From an uncultured Devosia sp. (lineage in GTDB: Bacteria; Pseudomonadota; Alphaproteobacteria; Rhizobiales; Devosiaceae): a DNA stretch of 6,753 nucleotides. This document shows positions 1 to 6,594 of the stretch, one piece after another; the first letter of the stretch is position 1, and each line of letters starts with the position of its first letter. The notes beneath the pieces were generated by a model. It was not told the origin of the DNA. It saw only the letters and a program-made list of their open reading frames with translations, and searched no databases. Location: the NCBI GenBank assembly GCA_946480655.1, contig CAMLKN010000123.1, positions 1-6,753 on the forward strand. The letters run 5' to 3'. Both the position numbers and the translations under genes were made by a program.

Positions 1-503
1 GCAGCGTGAACAAGGTCATTCTGGTGGGCAATCTGGGCAATGACCCGGAAGTGCGGAACCTGCCGAGCGGCGGCAAGGTGGTCAATCTCAGCGTGGCGAC
101 ATCGGAACGCTGGCGCGATCGCAATAGCGGCGAGCAGCGCGAAAAGACCGAATGGCACCGCGTGGTGATCTTCTCGGAAGGGCTGGCGCGCGTCGCCGAG
201 CAGTATCTCAAGAAGGGCAGCAAGGTCTATATCGAGGGCCAGTTGCAGACCCGGAAGTGGCAGGACCAGTCCGGCCAGGACAAGTACTCCACCGAAGTAG
301 TGCTGCAGAACTTCAATTCGTCCATGGTGCTCCTGGATGGCCGTGGCGAAGGCGCCGGCGACAGCGGTGGCTATGGTGGTGGCGATAGCGGCGGGTTCCG
401 CGGCGTGCGCGACAACGGCGGCAATGGCGGCGGCGGACGCCGTCCATCCTCCAATGCGCCGGCCTTCGAGCCGGGCGGCATGGATGACGACATTCCGTTC
501 TGA
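1..503 (+). CDS. ssb: Single-stranded DNA-binding protein SSB (5' end outside window)
   Basis: SSB coats single-stranded DNA during replication, repair and recombination, and recruits partner proteins through its C-terminal tip. Counting from the GTG at 6, residues 1 to about 110 form the OB fold, with the family's [10 protein letters not shown] opening, an EWHRVVIF strand (about 49-56), a [11 protein letters not shown] stretch (75-85) and a VVLQNFN strand. A flexible Gly/Asp/Ser/Arg-rich linker (about 112-157) leads to the acidic tip MDDDIPF, the known docking site for partners. The GTG at 6 is probably an internal Val: the two preceding bases and the AGC codon fit the usual alphaproteobacterial beginning Met-Ala-Gly-Ser-Val-Asn-Lys-Val, so the true ATG should lie a few codons before the window. 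No Shine-Dalgarno is visible for the GTG because the window begins there. Identification is firm; the start is inferred. Confidence 0.96.
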   Translation, partial: SVNKVILVGNLGNDPEVRNLPSGGKVVNLSVATSERWRDRNSGEQREKTEWHRVVIFSEGLARVAEQYLKKGSKVYIEGQLQTRKWQDQSGQDKYSTEVVLQNFNSSMVLLDGRGEGAGDSGGYGGGDSGGFRGVRDNGGNGGGGRRPSSNAPAFEPGGMDDDIPF

Positions 504-520
504 GCGGGGCGAATTTCGGG

Positions 521-548
521 GGCGGCCAATGGCCGCCTTCTTCGTTTT
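521..548 (+). terminator. Probable rho-independent terminator of ssb
   Basis: A perfect 7-bp stem (GGCGGCC at 521-527, GGCCGCC at 531-537) with a 3-base AAT loop is followed by the T-rich run TTCTTCGTTTT (538-548). It lies 17 bases after the ssb stop. On the opposite strand the stem is not followed by a T run, so it fits ssb better than the convergent gene. Confidence 0.75.
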
Positions 549-552
549 GGAC

Positions 553-575
553 CTGCCGGCAGACAGTACCGGCAG
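553..575. other. Hairpin between convergent genes
   Basis: CTGCCGG (553-559) and CCGGCAG (569-575) form a perfect 7-bp stem with a 9-base loop. The first arm also begins a self-complementary CTGCCGGCAG (553-562). It lies 33 bases past the stop of the minus-strand gene at 609-890 and could help end that transcript, but it has no T run on either strand. Confidence 0.35.
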
Positions 576-608
576 CGACGGCGTTGTGGTTGGGGCCGCT
601 CGATATGG

Positions 609-890
609 TCAGGGGGCGTCGACAAGGACCCGGGCGCGAGCCTGGCCGGAGAGGCCGGGCGAGTTGGCCGGTTTGCTCCATACCTGTGTCTCGAGGAAGC
701 GCTGGAAAGCCTGCGCCTGATCGACACTGGGGAAGTCGAGCTGGAGAACCACATAGGCCGCATCATTGTAGGGCTGATGGATGCGATAGGCGGTCACGCC
801 CGCCTCTCTCCGCTTTTCGGCAAAGCGATCGAAGGCCGCTTTCCATGTGGAGAAGTCGGTAATTCCGTGTTCGATGTGTAACGTCGCCAT
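609..890 (-). CDS. Small dimeric alpha/beta-barrel-like protein of unknown function
   Basis: This predicts a 93-residue soluble protein with no signal peptide or membrane segment. It begins MATLHIEHGITDFSTWKAAF, continues with a helix (about 20-30), a strand around AYRIHQP (34-40), YVVLQLDF (46-53), a helix over VDQAQAFQRFLETQVW (56-71) and a final strand RARVLVD (85-91). The beta-alpha-beta-beta-alpha-beta order and the 'HxITDFxTWKxxFD' opening resemble small stress-responsive or antibiotic-monooxygenase-like proteins of the ferredoxin-like dimeric barrel class. No catalytic residues can be assigned, so an enzyme activity is not claimed. The start is the ATG at 890, six bases after a strong GGGAGGA (897-903); the open frame extends further upstream but with no homology-like content. 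It stands alone, convergent with ssb. Family assignment is from memory of similar sequences. Confidence 0.82.
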   Translation of the reverse strand: MATLHIEHGITDFSTWKAAFDRFAEKRREAGVTAYRIHQPYNDAAYVVLQLDFPSVDQAQAFQRFLETQVWSKPANSPGLSGQARARVLVDAP

Positions 891-1101
891 ATCTGGTCCT
901 CCCAGCAGCGAAGCTTGCGACCCCCGTGAAGGATTTCGGCGCCTCTTCCGCAAGAGAGTCAAGGGTGCCATTGGGCTCGGAGCCTTGCCCATGCTGACGG
1001 CACCAGAAGGGAAGCTCCCGCTCCGATCGCGCTGACCGCAAGAGTGTGGACCACGTTTGCCTGGACGGTGTCGTAGCCCCTCGACCGGTTGGAGCAGGGC
1101 G
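891..1101. other. Intergenic region, no supported gene
   Basis: This 211-base gap separates two minus-strand genes. On the minus strand a TTGACT (957-962) matches the -35 consensus at 5 of 6, but the best -10 at 18-base spacing (CGAAAT, 933-938) is weak. A 5-bp hairpin (943-947 with 952-956) overlaps the spacer. Short open frames crossing the gap lack a Shine-Dalgarno and resemble no family. No clear terminator was found for the GGDEF gene ending at 1102. Confidence 0.4.
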
Positions 1102-2367
1102 TCAGGCGGCGTTGAAGCGGCGCCAGGTTCCGCGACCGGCGGACTTGGCCTTGTAGAGGGCGGTGTCGGCATTGCGGTAAAGCGTATCGGCATCGTGATC
1201 GCCGCGATGGGCAATGCCGAGCGAGGCGCCGACGTGACGTGGCTGACCTGCAAGCTGGAAGGGCTTCTCAAAGGCGCCGATAATGCCGGCGCAGAGACCG
1301 TCGCTGTCGAGACGGGCATTTGCGTCGATGAGCACGGCGAATTCGTCGCCGCCAATACGGGCCACCAGCGTGCCCGGCGGGCAGGAGGCGATCAACCGCC
1401 GGCCGGCTTCGATGAGGCATGCATCGCCCTGGGCGTGGCCGAATTCGTCATTGATGGCCTTGAAGCGATCCAGGTCGACCAGCAGAAGTGCATCGACCGG
1501 GCTGCCGCTGATGGCGCCATGCAGGTCGTCGAGCCGCGCCTGGAACAGGCTGCGATTGGCGAGGCCGGTCAGGGCATCGGTTTCGGCGAGGCGTCGTGTC
1601 CGCTCGGCAAGCAGCTTTTCCTCGGTGATATTCTGCTTCATGCCAAAGATGCGGCAGGCCTTGCCGTCAATGCCATCGACGGTGGCGGTGATGCGCATCC
1701 AGCGGCGCTGACCGCTGGTGGTGACGATCTCGGCATCGAAATTGAAATCGCCCAGCGTGGCTATGGCATGGGCGCGCAGCTCCTGCATGCGGCGGGCCGA
1801 TTCCGGCGTGTACATGCGCAGGACCTGGGCCCGGTCTATCTCGGACCCGCGCGGCAATTCGAAAAGGTCGTAGACACCATCGGTCCAGACAAGCTTCTCG
1901 TCGGGCAGACTGCACGACCAGATGCCGATACGCGCCGTGGCCGATGCGCGCTCGATCAGGTGCTGGCGATGGATTTCGAAGGCCCGGCGACGCTCCATGG
2001 CGGCATGTGACACCAGCTCGGTGAGACGGGCGAGGAGCAAATGGGCGGCCGCTTCGGGACGCGGCGCGGAATCCCAGAGCACCAACCAGCGCGGCTTCTC
2101 CGGATCGATGGTGGGAACCGGGACTGTGACCAGGAAGCGCGCGGCCGGATCGGTCTGGGAGGCGATCATGCCACAGGTGCCGAGCAAGGTGGGTGACACA
2201 CCGGTGGGTGGTGCCTCTCCGGCGACGTCCAGCCACTGTGCTTGAGGGCCGAGCAGCGCGACGCCAGCCATTCCCGTATGCCGCCGCAGCCGCTCGAGGA
2301 ACGAACGGATGCCCGCCGGTGCGGCGGGCGCGGCAGAAGATACACTCAACCTGGCAGTCGCTAGCAT
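1102..2367 (-). CDS. Diguanylate cyclase with GAF-like and PAS sensor domains (GGDEF)
   Basis: This predicts a 421-residue cytoplasmic enzyme that makes cyclic di-GMP from two GTP. Residues about 17-125 look like a divergent GAF domain, about 141-249 a PAS domain of the PAS_3 type ending in a PAC-like FGMKQNITEEK, and about 260-420 a GGDEF domain. The DALTGLANR motif starts at D264. Metal-binding D298, GTP-contacting N306 and D315, and an intact GGDEF at 339-343 indicate an active cyclase. The RxxD inhibitory site expected five residues before GGDEF is absent (PPGT instead). There is no EAL domain, transmembrane segment or signal peptide, so the signal is probably cytoplasmic; no cofactor ligand can be assigned. 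The ATG at 2367 follows a modest AGGG (2375-2378) at 7 bases; an internal Met at residue 33 is a less likely start because the upstream helix belongs to the sensor. The gene stands alone between gaps of 101 and 211 bases. Confidence 0.93.
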   Translation of the reverse strand: MLATARLSVSSAAPAAPAGIRSFLERLRRHTGMAGVALLGPQAQWLDVAGEAPPTGVSPTLLGTCGMIASQTDPAARFLVTVPVPTIDPEKPRWLVLWDSAPRPEAAAHLLLARLTELVSHAAMERRRAFEIHRQHLIERASATARIGIWSCSLPDEKLVWTDGVYDLFELPRGSEIDRAQVLRMYTPESARRMQELRAHAIATLGDFNFDAEIVTTSGQRRWMRITATVDGIDGKACRIFGMKQNITEEKLLAERTRRLAETDALTGLANRSLFQARLDDLHGAISGSPVDALLLVDLDRFKAINDEFGHAQGDACLIEAGRRLIASCPPGTLVARIGGDEFAVLIDANARLDSDGLCAGIIGAFEKPFQLAGQPRHVGASLGIAHRGDHDADTLYRNADTALYKAKSAGRGTWRRFNAA

Positions 2368-2424
2368 GTCTGGACCCTAGCAGGGCCTTCTTAAGACAAT
2401 GTTTTTTCTGGCGCTGACAACGGG

Positions 2425-2450
2425 AAAGGGCGCCCGCGCGGGACGCCCCT
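2425..2450 (-). terminator. Putative terminator after the secreted-protein gene
   Basis: On the minus strand GGGCG (2448-2444), a one-base bulge, CCC, a four-base loop, GGG and CGCCC (2432-2428) form an 8-bp GC-rich stem followed by only three T (2427-2425). It begins 20 bases after the stop at 2470. The stem is strong but the T run is short, so termination efficiency is uncertain. Confidence 0.5.
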
Positions 2451-2469
2451 TCAATCATGAGCAGGTCAA

Positions 2470-2997
2470 TCAGCGCGAGAAGGGCACTTCGGCGCGCAGG
2501 CTATCGCCTGATTCGACATAGACCACCTCGAAACTGACCTGGATGTCGTTGTTGTTGAGCTGGATCTGGGCCGAGATATTGAGGTCCTTGCCTTCTTCGT
2601 CCTGGTCGCGCTCGCGCAGGTTGAAGATGAGTCCGGAGCCACGCTTCTGGCCCACGGCAATGCCGGTGAACGTCGCATTGGAAGTCATGGCGGCCTCGTA
2701 GCGACGGCTGGCATCGATGTAGGCAATGGTACCGGCGACAGAGAGATTGGTGCCGGCCAAGGCGCAGCGACCGTTGTAATTGACCTTGTCCTCGTTGCCC
2801 TCGGTGAGCGAGAGGCGGCAGACTACCGATTCCTCGCTGGCGCCGATGACCACGCCGCGGCCGCGCCACTCACCGATATAGGACTTGAGCAGGGCCACGT
2901 CGGCCGGCGCGGCCATGGCCGGCATGCTGCCGGCGGCGGCCGAAAGGAGGAGACCTGCCAGTGCGGCAGCACGGGTCAGGGATCCGAAAGTCTTCAT
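2470..2997 (-). CDS. Exported (probably periplasmic) protein of unknown function
   Basis: The protein has 175 residues. It starts with a standard Sec signal peptide: basic MKTFGSLTR, a hydrophobic core at about 10-23 and an Ala-x-Ala site (AMA, 27-29) that predicts cleavage before A30. There is no lipobox Cys. The mature part of about 146 residues is rich in alternating beta-strand pattern and opens with YIGEWRGRG (40-48), reminiscent of the GxW motif at the start of calycin/lipocalin-like barrels. It has two cysteines (C60, C78) that could pair in the periplasm and ends VPFSR. I recall similar uncharacterised proteins in rhizobia; no function is known to me. The ATG at 2997 is preceded by GGAGG (3007-3011) at 9 bases. 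The open frame runs on upstream into the exporter gene, but the signal peptide fixes this start. It lies 175 bases downstream of the exporter on the same strand, so co-transcription is possible but unproven. Confidence 0.85.
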   Translation of the reverse strand: MKTFGSLTRAAALAGLLLSAAAGSMPAMAAPADVALLKSYIGEWRGRGVVIGASEESVVCRLSLTEGNEDKVNYNGRCALAGTNLSVAGTIAYIDASRRYEAAMTSNATFTGIAVGQKRGSGLIFNLRERDQDEEGKDLNISAQIQLNNNDIQVSFEVVYVESGDSLRAEVPFSR

Positions 2998-3135
2998 GGC
3001 ACAATGCCTCCAAAAAGCGAAACAAGCCCCCCGGCCGTTCAGCAGAAATCCGATAGCAGAATTTCGCCCGTCTGCGTGCCAGCATCGTCGAAACAGAAAG
3101 ACAATGCCAGAATCAGTGGGCGATTCCATTTCAGC

Positions 3136-3166
3136 GGCAAGGTGCCGCAAAAATGCCCGCCTTGCC
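3136..3166. other. Hairpin in the gap after the exporter gene
   Basis: GGCAAGG (3136-3142) and CCTTGCC (3160-3166) form a perfect 7-bp stem with a 17-base loop that contains a smaller GCA/TGC pairing around four A (3147-3156). It starts 7 bases beyond the exporter stop on the minus strand. It lacks a following T run, so it may be a weak terminator or an mRNA 3' stabiliser. The rest of the 175-base gap (2998-3172) shows no clear promoter for the next gene. Confidence 0.4.
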
Positions 3167-3172
3167 ACTGCC

Positions 3173-5572
3173 TCAGGTGATGCCGCCGGTTTGCCCGATG
3201 GGCTCGGATGAGGCGCCCGTCGTGTGCGTGTCTGCCGTTGGATCGTCGGGCGTGGCCTCCGCATCGACCATGCGGACGCCGATCTTGCCCAGGGGCTGGA
3301 AGAAGCGGCCGCCCGCGGCCAGCAGGGCCGGCAGGATGAAGAGGTCGCCGATGACGGCGAAGGCCAGGGTCGAGACGAAAAGCGTGCCGAACAGTGCGAC
3401 CTGAGGCAGCTCGGAGAAGGTGACGATGATGACGCCCGAGCAGAGGATAATGGTTGTGGCGACAATGGCGCCGCCGATGCGGTTCAATGTGTGCTTGACC
3501 GCATCCATGTGCTGCATGCCCTCGTCCCGGCGCGCATGGAGATAGTGGGAGAGGAAGTGCACGGTGTCATCGACCGCGATGCCGAAGGCGATGGTGAGGG
3601 CGATGACGGTGGTCAGCTGCAGCCCCTGGCCGGTGAAATAGAGCCAGGCCTCGGTGCCCAGGACAGGGAAGAGGTTGGGGATGGCCGAGGCCAGGGCCAC
3701 GCGGAAGGACTGGAAGGCAAAGCCGATCAGCCCGAGGTTGACCAGCACGGAGAGGGTCAAATCGAGCTGCAGGCCGGTGACGATCTGGTCGGTGGCAAAG
3801 GTGGTGAGGATGCGGAAGCCGCCGATCTCGACATCCGTGACGCCGGCGGCGGCCATCTCGGTCTTGAGGTCCTCCACCAATTGCTTGAGCACATCGGATT
3901 CGATGATCGTCGGCATGAAGCCGGTCACGAGGGCCTGGGAGCCGTCATCGGTAACGAAGCGCTTGCGCATGAAGGGGCCGACCGCGTCGAACACTTCCTG
4001 GCGGGTGAAGCCGGTCTCGGTATAGTTGGTCATGCTGGCGGCGGAGATGACCTTGTTCTCGCCGAGATGGCTTTCGACGATCTCGTGGACGATGCGCACC
4101 TTCTCGAAGTCGACCGCGCCGATATTGGGATCATTGCCCGAAAGGGGGACGCGCACGTAGAGCGGCGCAACGCCACCCACGCCCTCGTCGATGCTCTCGG
4201 CGGCGCTGAGCGCGCTCGATTCCTTGGCGACAAAATCCTCGAAGGAGAAGTGCGGCTTGATCAGCCCGTACGGGATGAGGAGTGCGATGGTGACGACGAT
4301 GGCCAGAATGGCAATCGGACGGCCGAAGCGGCTGGCGAGGAACCAGCTCAGGGGCAGGGGGGCCGTCAGCACGACGCTCGAGCGGGGCGGGGCCTTGAAG
4401 CCGAGGCGGATCGAAAGCTTGAGCAGCAGCGGCAGAAAGGTCATGAGGCAGACGAAGAGCAGGAAGGTGCCCAGCGCGCCGGCCATGGAGAATTCGCGGA
4501 TGCCTTGGCCGGGCGTCAGCGACAGCGAGGCGAAGCTGACGAAGGTGGTAAGCATGGTCAGGGCGGCCGCCGGACCGACCAGCTTGACCGTGGCATCCAC
4601 CGCCTTGTTGGGCTCCATGCCGTCGCGCCAGAAGGCCAGCCAGTTGAAGACGAAGAACATGGATTCGGCAAAGGAGATCACCAGCACCAGGGTGGTGACG
4701 ATGATGGTGAGGAAGGAGAACGAGCCGAAGAACAGCAGGATCATGCCCATCGACCACATGACGGCGAGGAAGGGCGTGGCCGCGACGATCAGGGCGCCGA
4801 AGAAGGACCTGAGAGCGAAGAGGGCAATGATGGCGCCGAGGCCAAAGCCCCAGATGGTGAACTTGACCTGATCGTCCACCGCGGCATTGAGCATTTCCGA
4901 GGTCCAGACCGGAGGGCCGGTCAGCTCGATGCTGAGATCGCCGCCTTCATAGAAGGCGATGGTCTCGCGCAGGCTCTCGATCATTGCCTTGGCGCCGTTG
5001 GCCTTCACCAGCTCCTGGTTGGGAAAGACGATGAGCACCACGCCGGTGACGTCGGGCGTGATGAGATTGCGCATCATCGGATCGTTCTGCTGCAGATCCA
5101 TCAGCGACATGGCGACTTCGTCGGCCGTCAGCATGCCCTCGGGCACGGCGGGCACAGACCCGCCGCTGCCATTGGGCTTGCGCAGGGTGAAGGGCGACAT
5201 GGTGCCCACCGCGTATTCGTTCAGTTCCAGGTCGAAGGCGAGGGTGCGCACCTGTTCGAGCACGTCCGGGTCGACCAGATTGGGCGAGTTGACGAGGACG
5301 TAGATGTCGTTCTCGAACGTGCCGAAGGTCTCCGAGAGATGCTCGTAGGCGTCGTAATATTCGCCCGAATGGGCATAGACCCGCAGCAGGTCGCCGTCGA
5401 CATTGGCCTTGGGAATCTGGGTGAAGGCGAGGATGGAGAAGGCCAGGACGGCCATGGCCACGAGCCGGGGAAACCGAAGTGTCGTCAGGCCGATATGCTC
5501 GAGGCCGAAGCCAATGGAACGCTTGTAGGTGACGCGCTCAAGGGCGCGGCGCAGAAAAGAACCCGAAGACAC
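3173..5572 (-). CDS. RND/MMPL-family exporter, two-repeat, 12 membrane helices
   Basis: This 799-residue inner-membrane protein belongs to the RND superfamily of proton-driven exporters (COG1033/MMPL type, often linked to lipids or hydrophobic molecules). It has two similar halves. Helix 1 is at about 35-52, then a large periplasmic domain (53-236), helices 2-6 at about 238-256, 258-276, 283-305, 334-352 and 362-386, helix 7 at 418-437, a second periplasmic domain (438-600), and helices 8-12 at about 602-620, 625-643, 652-672, 700-720 and 725-750. The helix-10 motif GIAVDD (664-669) is the GxxxDD proton-relay signature; the matching helix-4 site reads VISFAE with E303. The hydrophilic C-terminal tail (about 765-799) is Asp/Thr-rich. 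The start is GTG at 5572, 10 bases after GGGGGAG (5583-5589); the first ATG would be at residue 40, inside helix 1. No adaptor or outer-membrane gene is adjacent. HpnN-type hopanoid transporters are related but no hpn gene is near. The substrate is unknown. Confidence 0.93.
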   Translation of the reverse strand: MSSGSFLRRALERVTYKRSIGFGLEHIGLTTLRFPRLVAMAVLAFSILAFTQIPKANVDGDLLRVYAHSGEYYDAYEHLSETFGTFENDIYVLVNSPNLVDPDVLEQVRTLAFDLELNEYAVGTMSPFTLRKPNGSGGSVPAVPEGMLTADEVAMSLMDLQQNDPMMRNLITPDVTGVVLIVFPNQELVKANGAKAMIESLRETIAFYEGGDLSIELTGPPVWTSEMLNAAVDDQVKFTIWGFGLGAIIALFALRSFFGALIVAATPFLAVMWSMGMILLFFGSFSFLTIIVTTLVLVISFAESMFFVFNWLAFWRDGMEPNKAVDATVKLVGPAAALTMLTTFVSFASLSLTPGQGIREFSMAGALGTFLLFVCLMTFLPLLLKLSIRLGFKAPPRSSVVLTAPLPLSWFLASRFGRPIAILAIVVTIALLIPYGLIKPHFSFEDFVAKESSALSAAESIDEGVGGVAPLYVRVPLSGNDPNIGAVDFEKVRIVHEIVESHLGENKVISAASMTNYTETGFTRQEVFDAVGPFMRKRFVTDDGSQALVTGFMPTIIESDVLKQLVEDLKTEMAAAGVTDVEIGGFRILTTFATDQIVTGLQLDLTLSVLVNLGLIGFAFQSFRVALASAIPNLFPVLGTEAWLYFTGQGLQLTTVIALTIAFGIAVDDTVHFLSHYLHARRDEGMQHMDAVKHTLNRIGGAIVATTIILCSGVIIVTFSELPQVALFGTLFVSTLAFAVIGDLFILPALLAAGGRFFQPLGKIGVRMVDAEATPDDPTADTHTTGASSEPIGQTGGIT

Positions 5573-5611
5573 CAGAACCCGACTCCCCCGTTGGGCGGCA
5601 TGCGTGCCGAT

Positions 5612-5640
5612 TTTCTACGGGTTTGTGGGCAGGGCGTCCA
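5612..5640 (-). promoter_or_regulatory. Candidate sigma-70-type promoter of the exporter gene
   Basis: On the minus strand TGGACG (5640-5635, 4 of 6 to the -35 consensus) is followed after exactly 17 bases by TAGAAA (5617-5612, 4 of 6 to the -10 consensus). Transcription would begin near 5604, giving a leader of about 30 bases that includes the Shine-Dalgarno at 5583-5589. A small CGGCA/TGCCG hairpin (5596-5609) would lie at the start of the leader. The match is by eye and moderate. Confidence 0.4.
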
Positions 5641-5676
5641 GCTTTGGGCGATCACAGACGGTAACGGGCGGTGGAA

Positions 5677-5704
5677 GCGGGTCCGCGACAGACGGCGGAC
5701 CCGC
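5677..5704 (-). terminator. Strong hairpin after the NmrA/QorB-like gene
   Basis: GCGGGTCCGC (5677-5686) and GCGGACCCGC (5695-5704) form a perfect 10-bp stem with an 8-base loop. It starts 6 bases after the stop codon of the gene at 5711-6589. The following minus-strand bases (TTCCACC) contain only two T in a row, so it is either a terminator with a poor T run or a 3'-end stabilising structure. Its position strongly suggests transcript ending and separates this gene from the exporter. Confidence 0.6.
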
Positions 5705-5710
5705 CCAAGG

Positions 5711-6589
5711 TCAGCCCGCCAGAGCGGCGCCGTTGGCCTTGAGGAAATCTGCGAGGGCCTGGGGCTTGCGGCCCGAATAGCGCTCGACCACGTCGGTGAC
5801 GACGCCATGAAGACCGGCTACGGCATCGCGCTGGAAGGCGAGCAGGGCCTCGGCGAAGCCTTCCGGAATGCCGGCGGCCACCATGCCGGCCTTGAGGTCG
5901 GCAGGCTTGAGCGCAATCGCGGTAACCGGCTTGCCGGTGATTTCGGCGGCGAGGCGCGCGCGTTCTTCATTGGTGACGGGAGCGGGACCAGTGACGTCTT
6001 CGACGGATTTGCCGGTAGCGGTCAGCAGGGCCCCGGCGGCAGCACGGGCGGCATCGCCGCGGGTGACATAGCTGGTGCCGCGATCACCGATGAGGCCATA
6101 GAGCTGGCCGGAGGCAACGGCCTGGGGCAGGTCCATGAAGTTGTTTTCGGCATACATGTGGTTGCGCAGGATGGTGAAATCGAGGCCGGACGAGGCCAAA
6201 GCGACTTCGGTCCAGAAGTGCTCGGGGCCGAGACCGGCATCGGCGTCGGGCCGGGCAGCAGGGGCTGATGTATAGACGATGTGCTTGACGCCGGCCGCCT
6301 TGGCGGCCTCGACGGCAGCGGTCTGCTGGGCGACGCGGCGGCCGATGCCATCGGTGGAGACGATGAGCATCCGCACGACACCGGAGAGGGCGGCGGCGAG
6401 GTTGGCGTCATCGAAATCGACCTTGCGTACTTCCACGCCCCTGGCAGCCAGGTCAGCGAGCTTTGCGGGATCGCGCGTGCCGGCGATGACGTTGGTGGCG
6501 CCGCGCGCCAGCAGTTCCTCGACGGCGGCGCGGCCGAGATTGCCCGAGGCGCCGGTGACGAGAAGGGGAAGATTGGCGAAATTGCCCAT
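5711..6589 (-). CDS. NmrA-like / QorB-type SDR family NAD(P)-binding oxidoreductase
   Basis: This predicts a 292-residue cytoplasmic protein of the atypical short-chain dehydrogenase group that includes E. coli QorB (NAD(P)H:quinone oxidoreductase 2) and NmrA-like redox sensors. The Rossmann motif GASGNLG (13-19) follows strand PLLVT; R39 in GTRDP suggests NADP(H) preference. Further family matches to QorB are VRKVDFDD (54-61), the AAKAAGVKHIVYTS stretch (95-108), LGPEHFWTE (120-128), and FTILRNHMYAEN (138-149). As in the relatives, the classical Tyr-x3-Lys catalytic pair is not evident; H124 lies near the expected active site. The C-terminal part (about 200-292) is helical and probably binds substrate. 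The ATG at 6589 is chosen because GGAGAG (6594-6599) is 4 bases upstream; the in-frame ATG at 6601 overlaps that site and has none of its own. Quinone reduction is inferred by homology, and a sensor role cannot be excluded. Confidence 0.9.
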   Translation of the reverse strand: MGNFANLPLLVTGASGNLGRAAVEELLARGATNVIAGTRDPAKLADLAARGVEVRKVDFDDANLAAALSGVVRMLIVSTDGIGRRVAQQTAAVEAAKAAGVKHIVYTSAPAARPDADAGLGPEHFWTEVALASSGLDFTILRNHMYAENNFMDLPQAVASGQLYGLIGDRGTSYVTRGDAARAAAGALLTATGKSVEDVTGPAPVTNEERARLAAEITGKPVTAIALKPADLKAGMVAAGIPEGFAEALLAFQRDAVAGLHGVVTDVVERYSGRKPQALADFLKANGAALAG

Positions 6590-6594
6590 GACAC

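Noticed and set aside
371..766. Minus-strand open frames opposite the 3' end of ssb
   Set aside because: They are Pro/Arg-rich reverse translations of the Gly-rich SSB linker with no ribosome binding site.
891..1355. N-terminal extension of the 93-residue protein up to 1355
   Set aside because: The extension overlaps the GGDEF gene out of frame; the strong GGGAGGA before the ATG at 890 fixes the start.
1057..2010. A 317-codon plus-strand open frame opposite the GGDEF gene
   Set aside because: It has the same codon-register cause as the frame opposite the exporter; the GGDEF protein on the other strand has intact catalytic motifs.
2998..3465. N-terminal extension of the secreted protein up to 3465
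   Set aside because: The extension crosses the end of the exporter gene in another frame and would bury a clear signal peptide; the ATG at 2997 has its own GGAGG.
5654..5695. Direct repeat ACAGACGG (5654-5661 and 5688-5695)
   Set aside because: It has only two short copies, one in the loop of the terminator-like hairpin; chance is the simplest explanation.
3224..6268. A 1014-codon plus-strand open frame opposite the exporter and most of the QorB-like gene
   Set aside because: It is in exact codon register with both minus-strand genes, so its stops arise only from sense TTA, CTA or TCA codons, which are rare here. Its product is low-complexity Gly/Asp/Glu/His-rich and matches no family, while the minus-strand products are clear.
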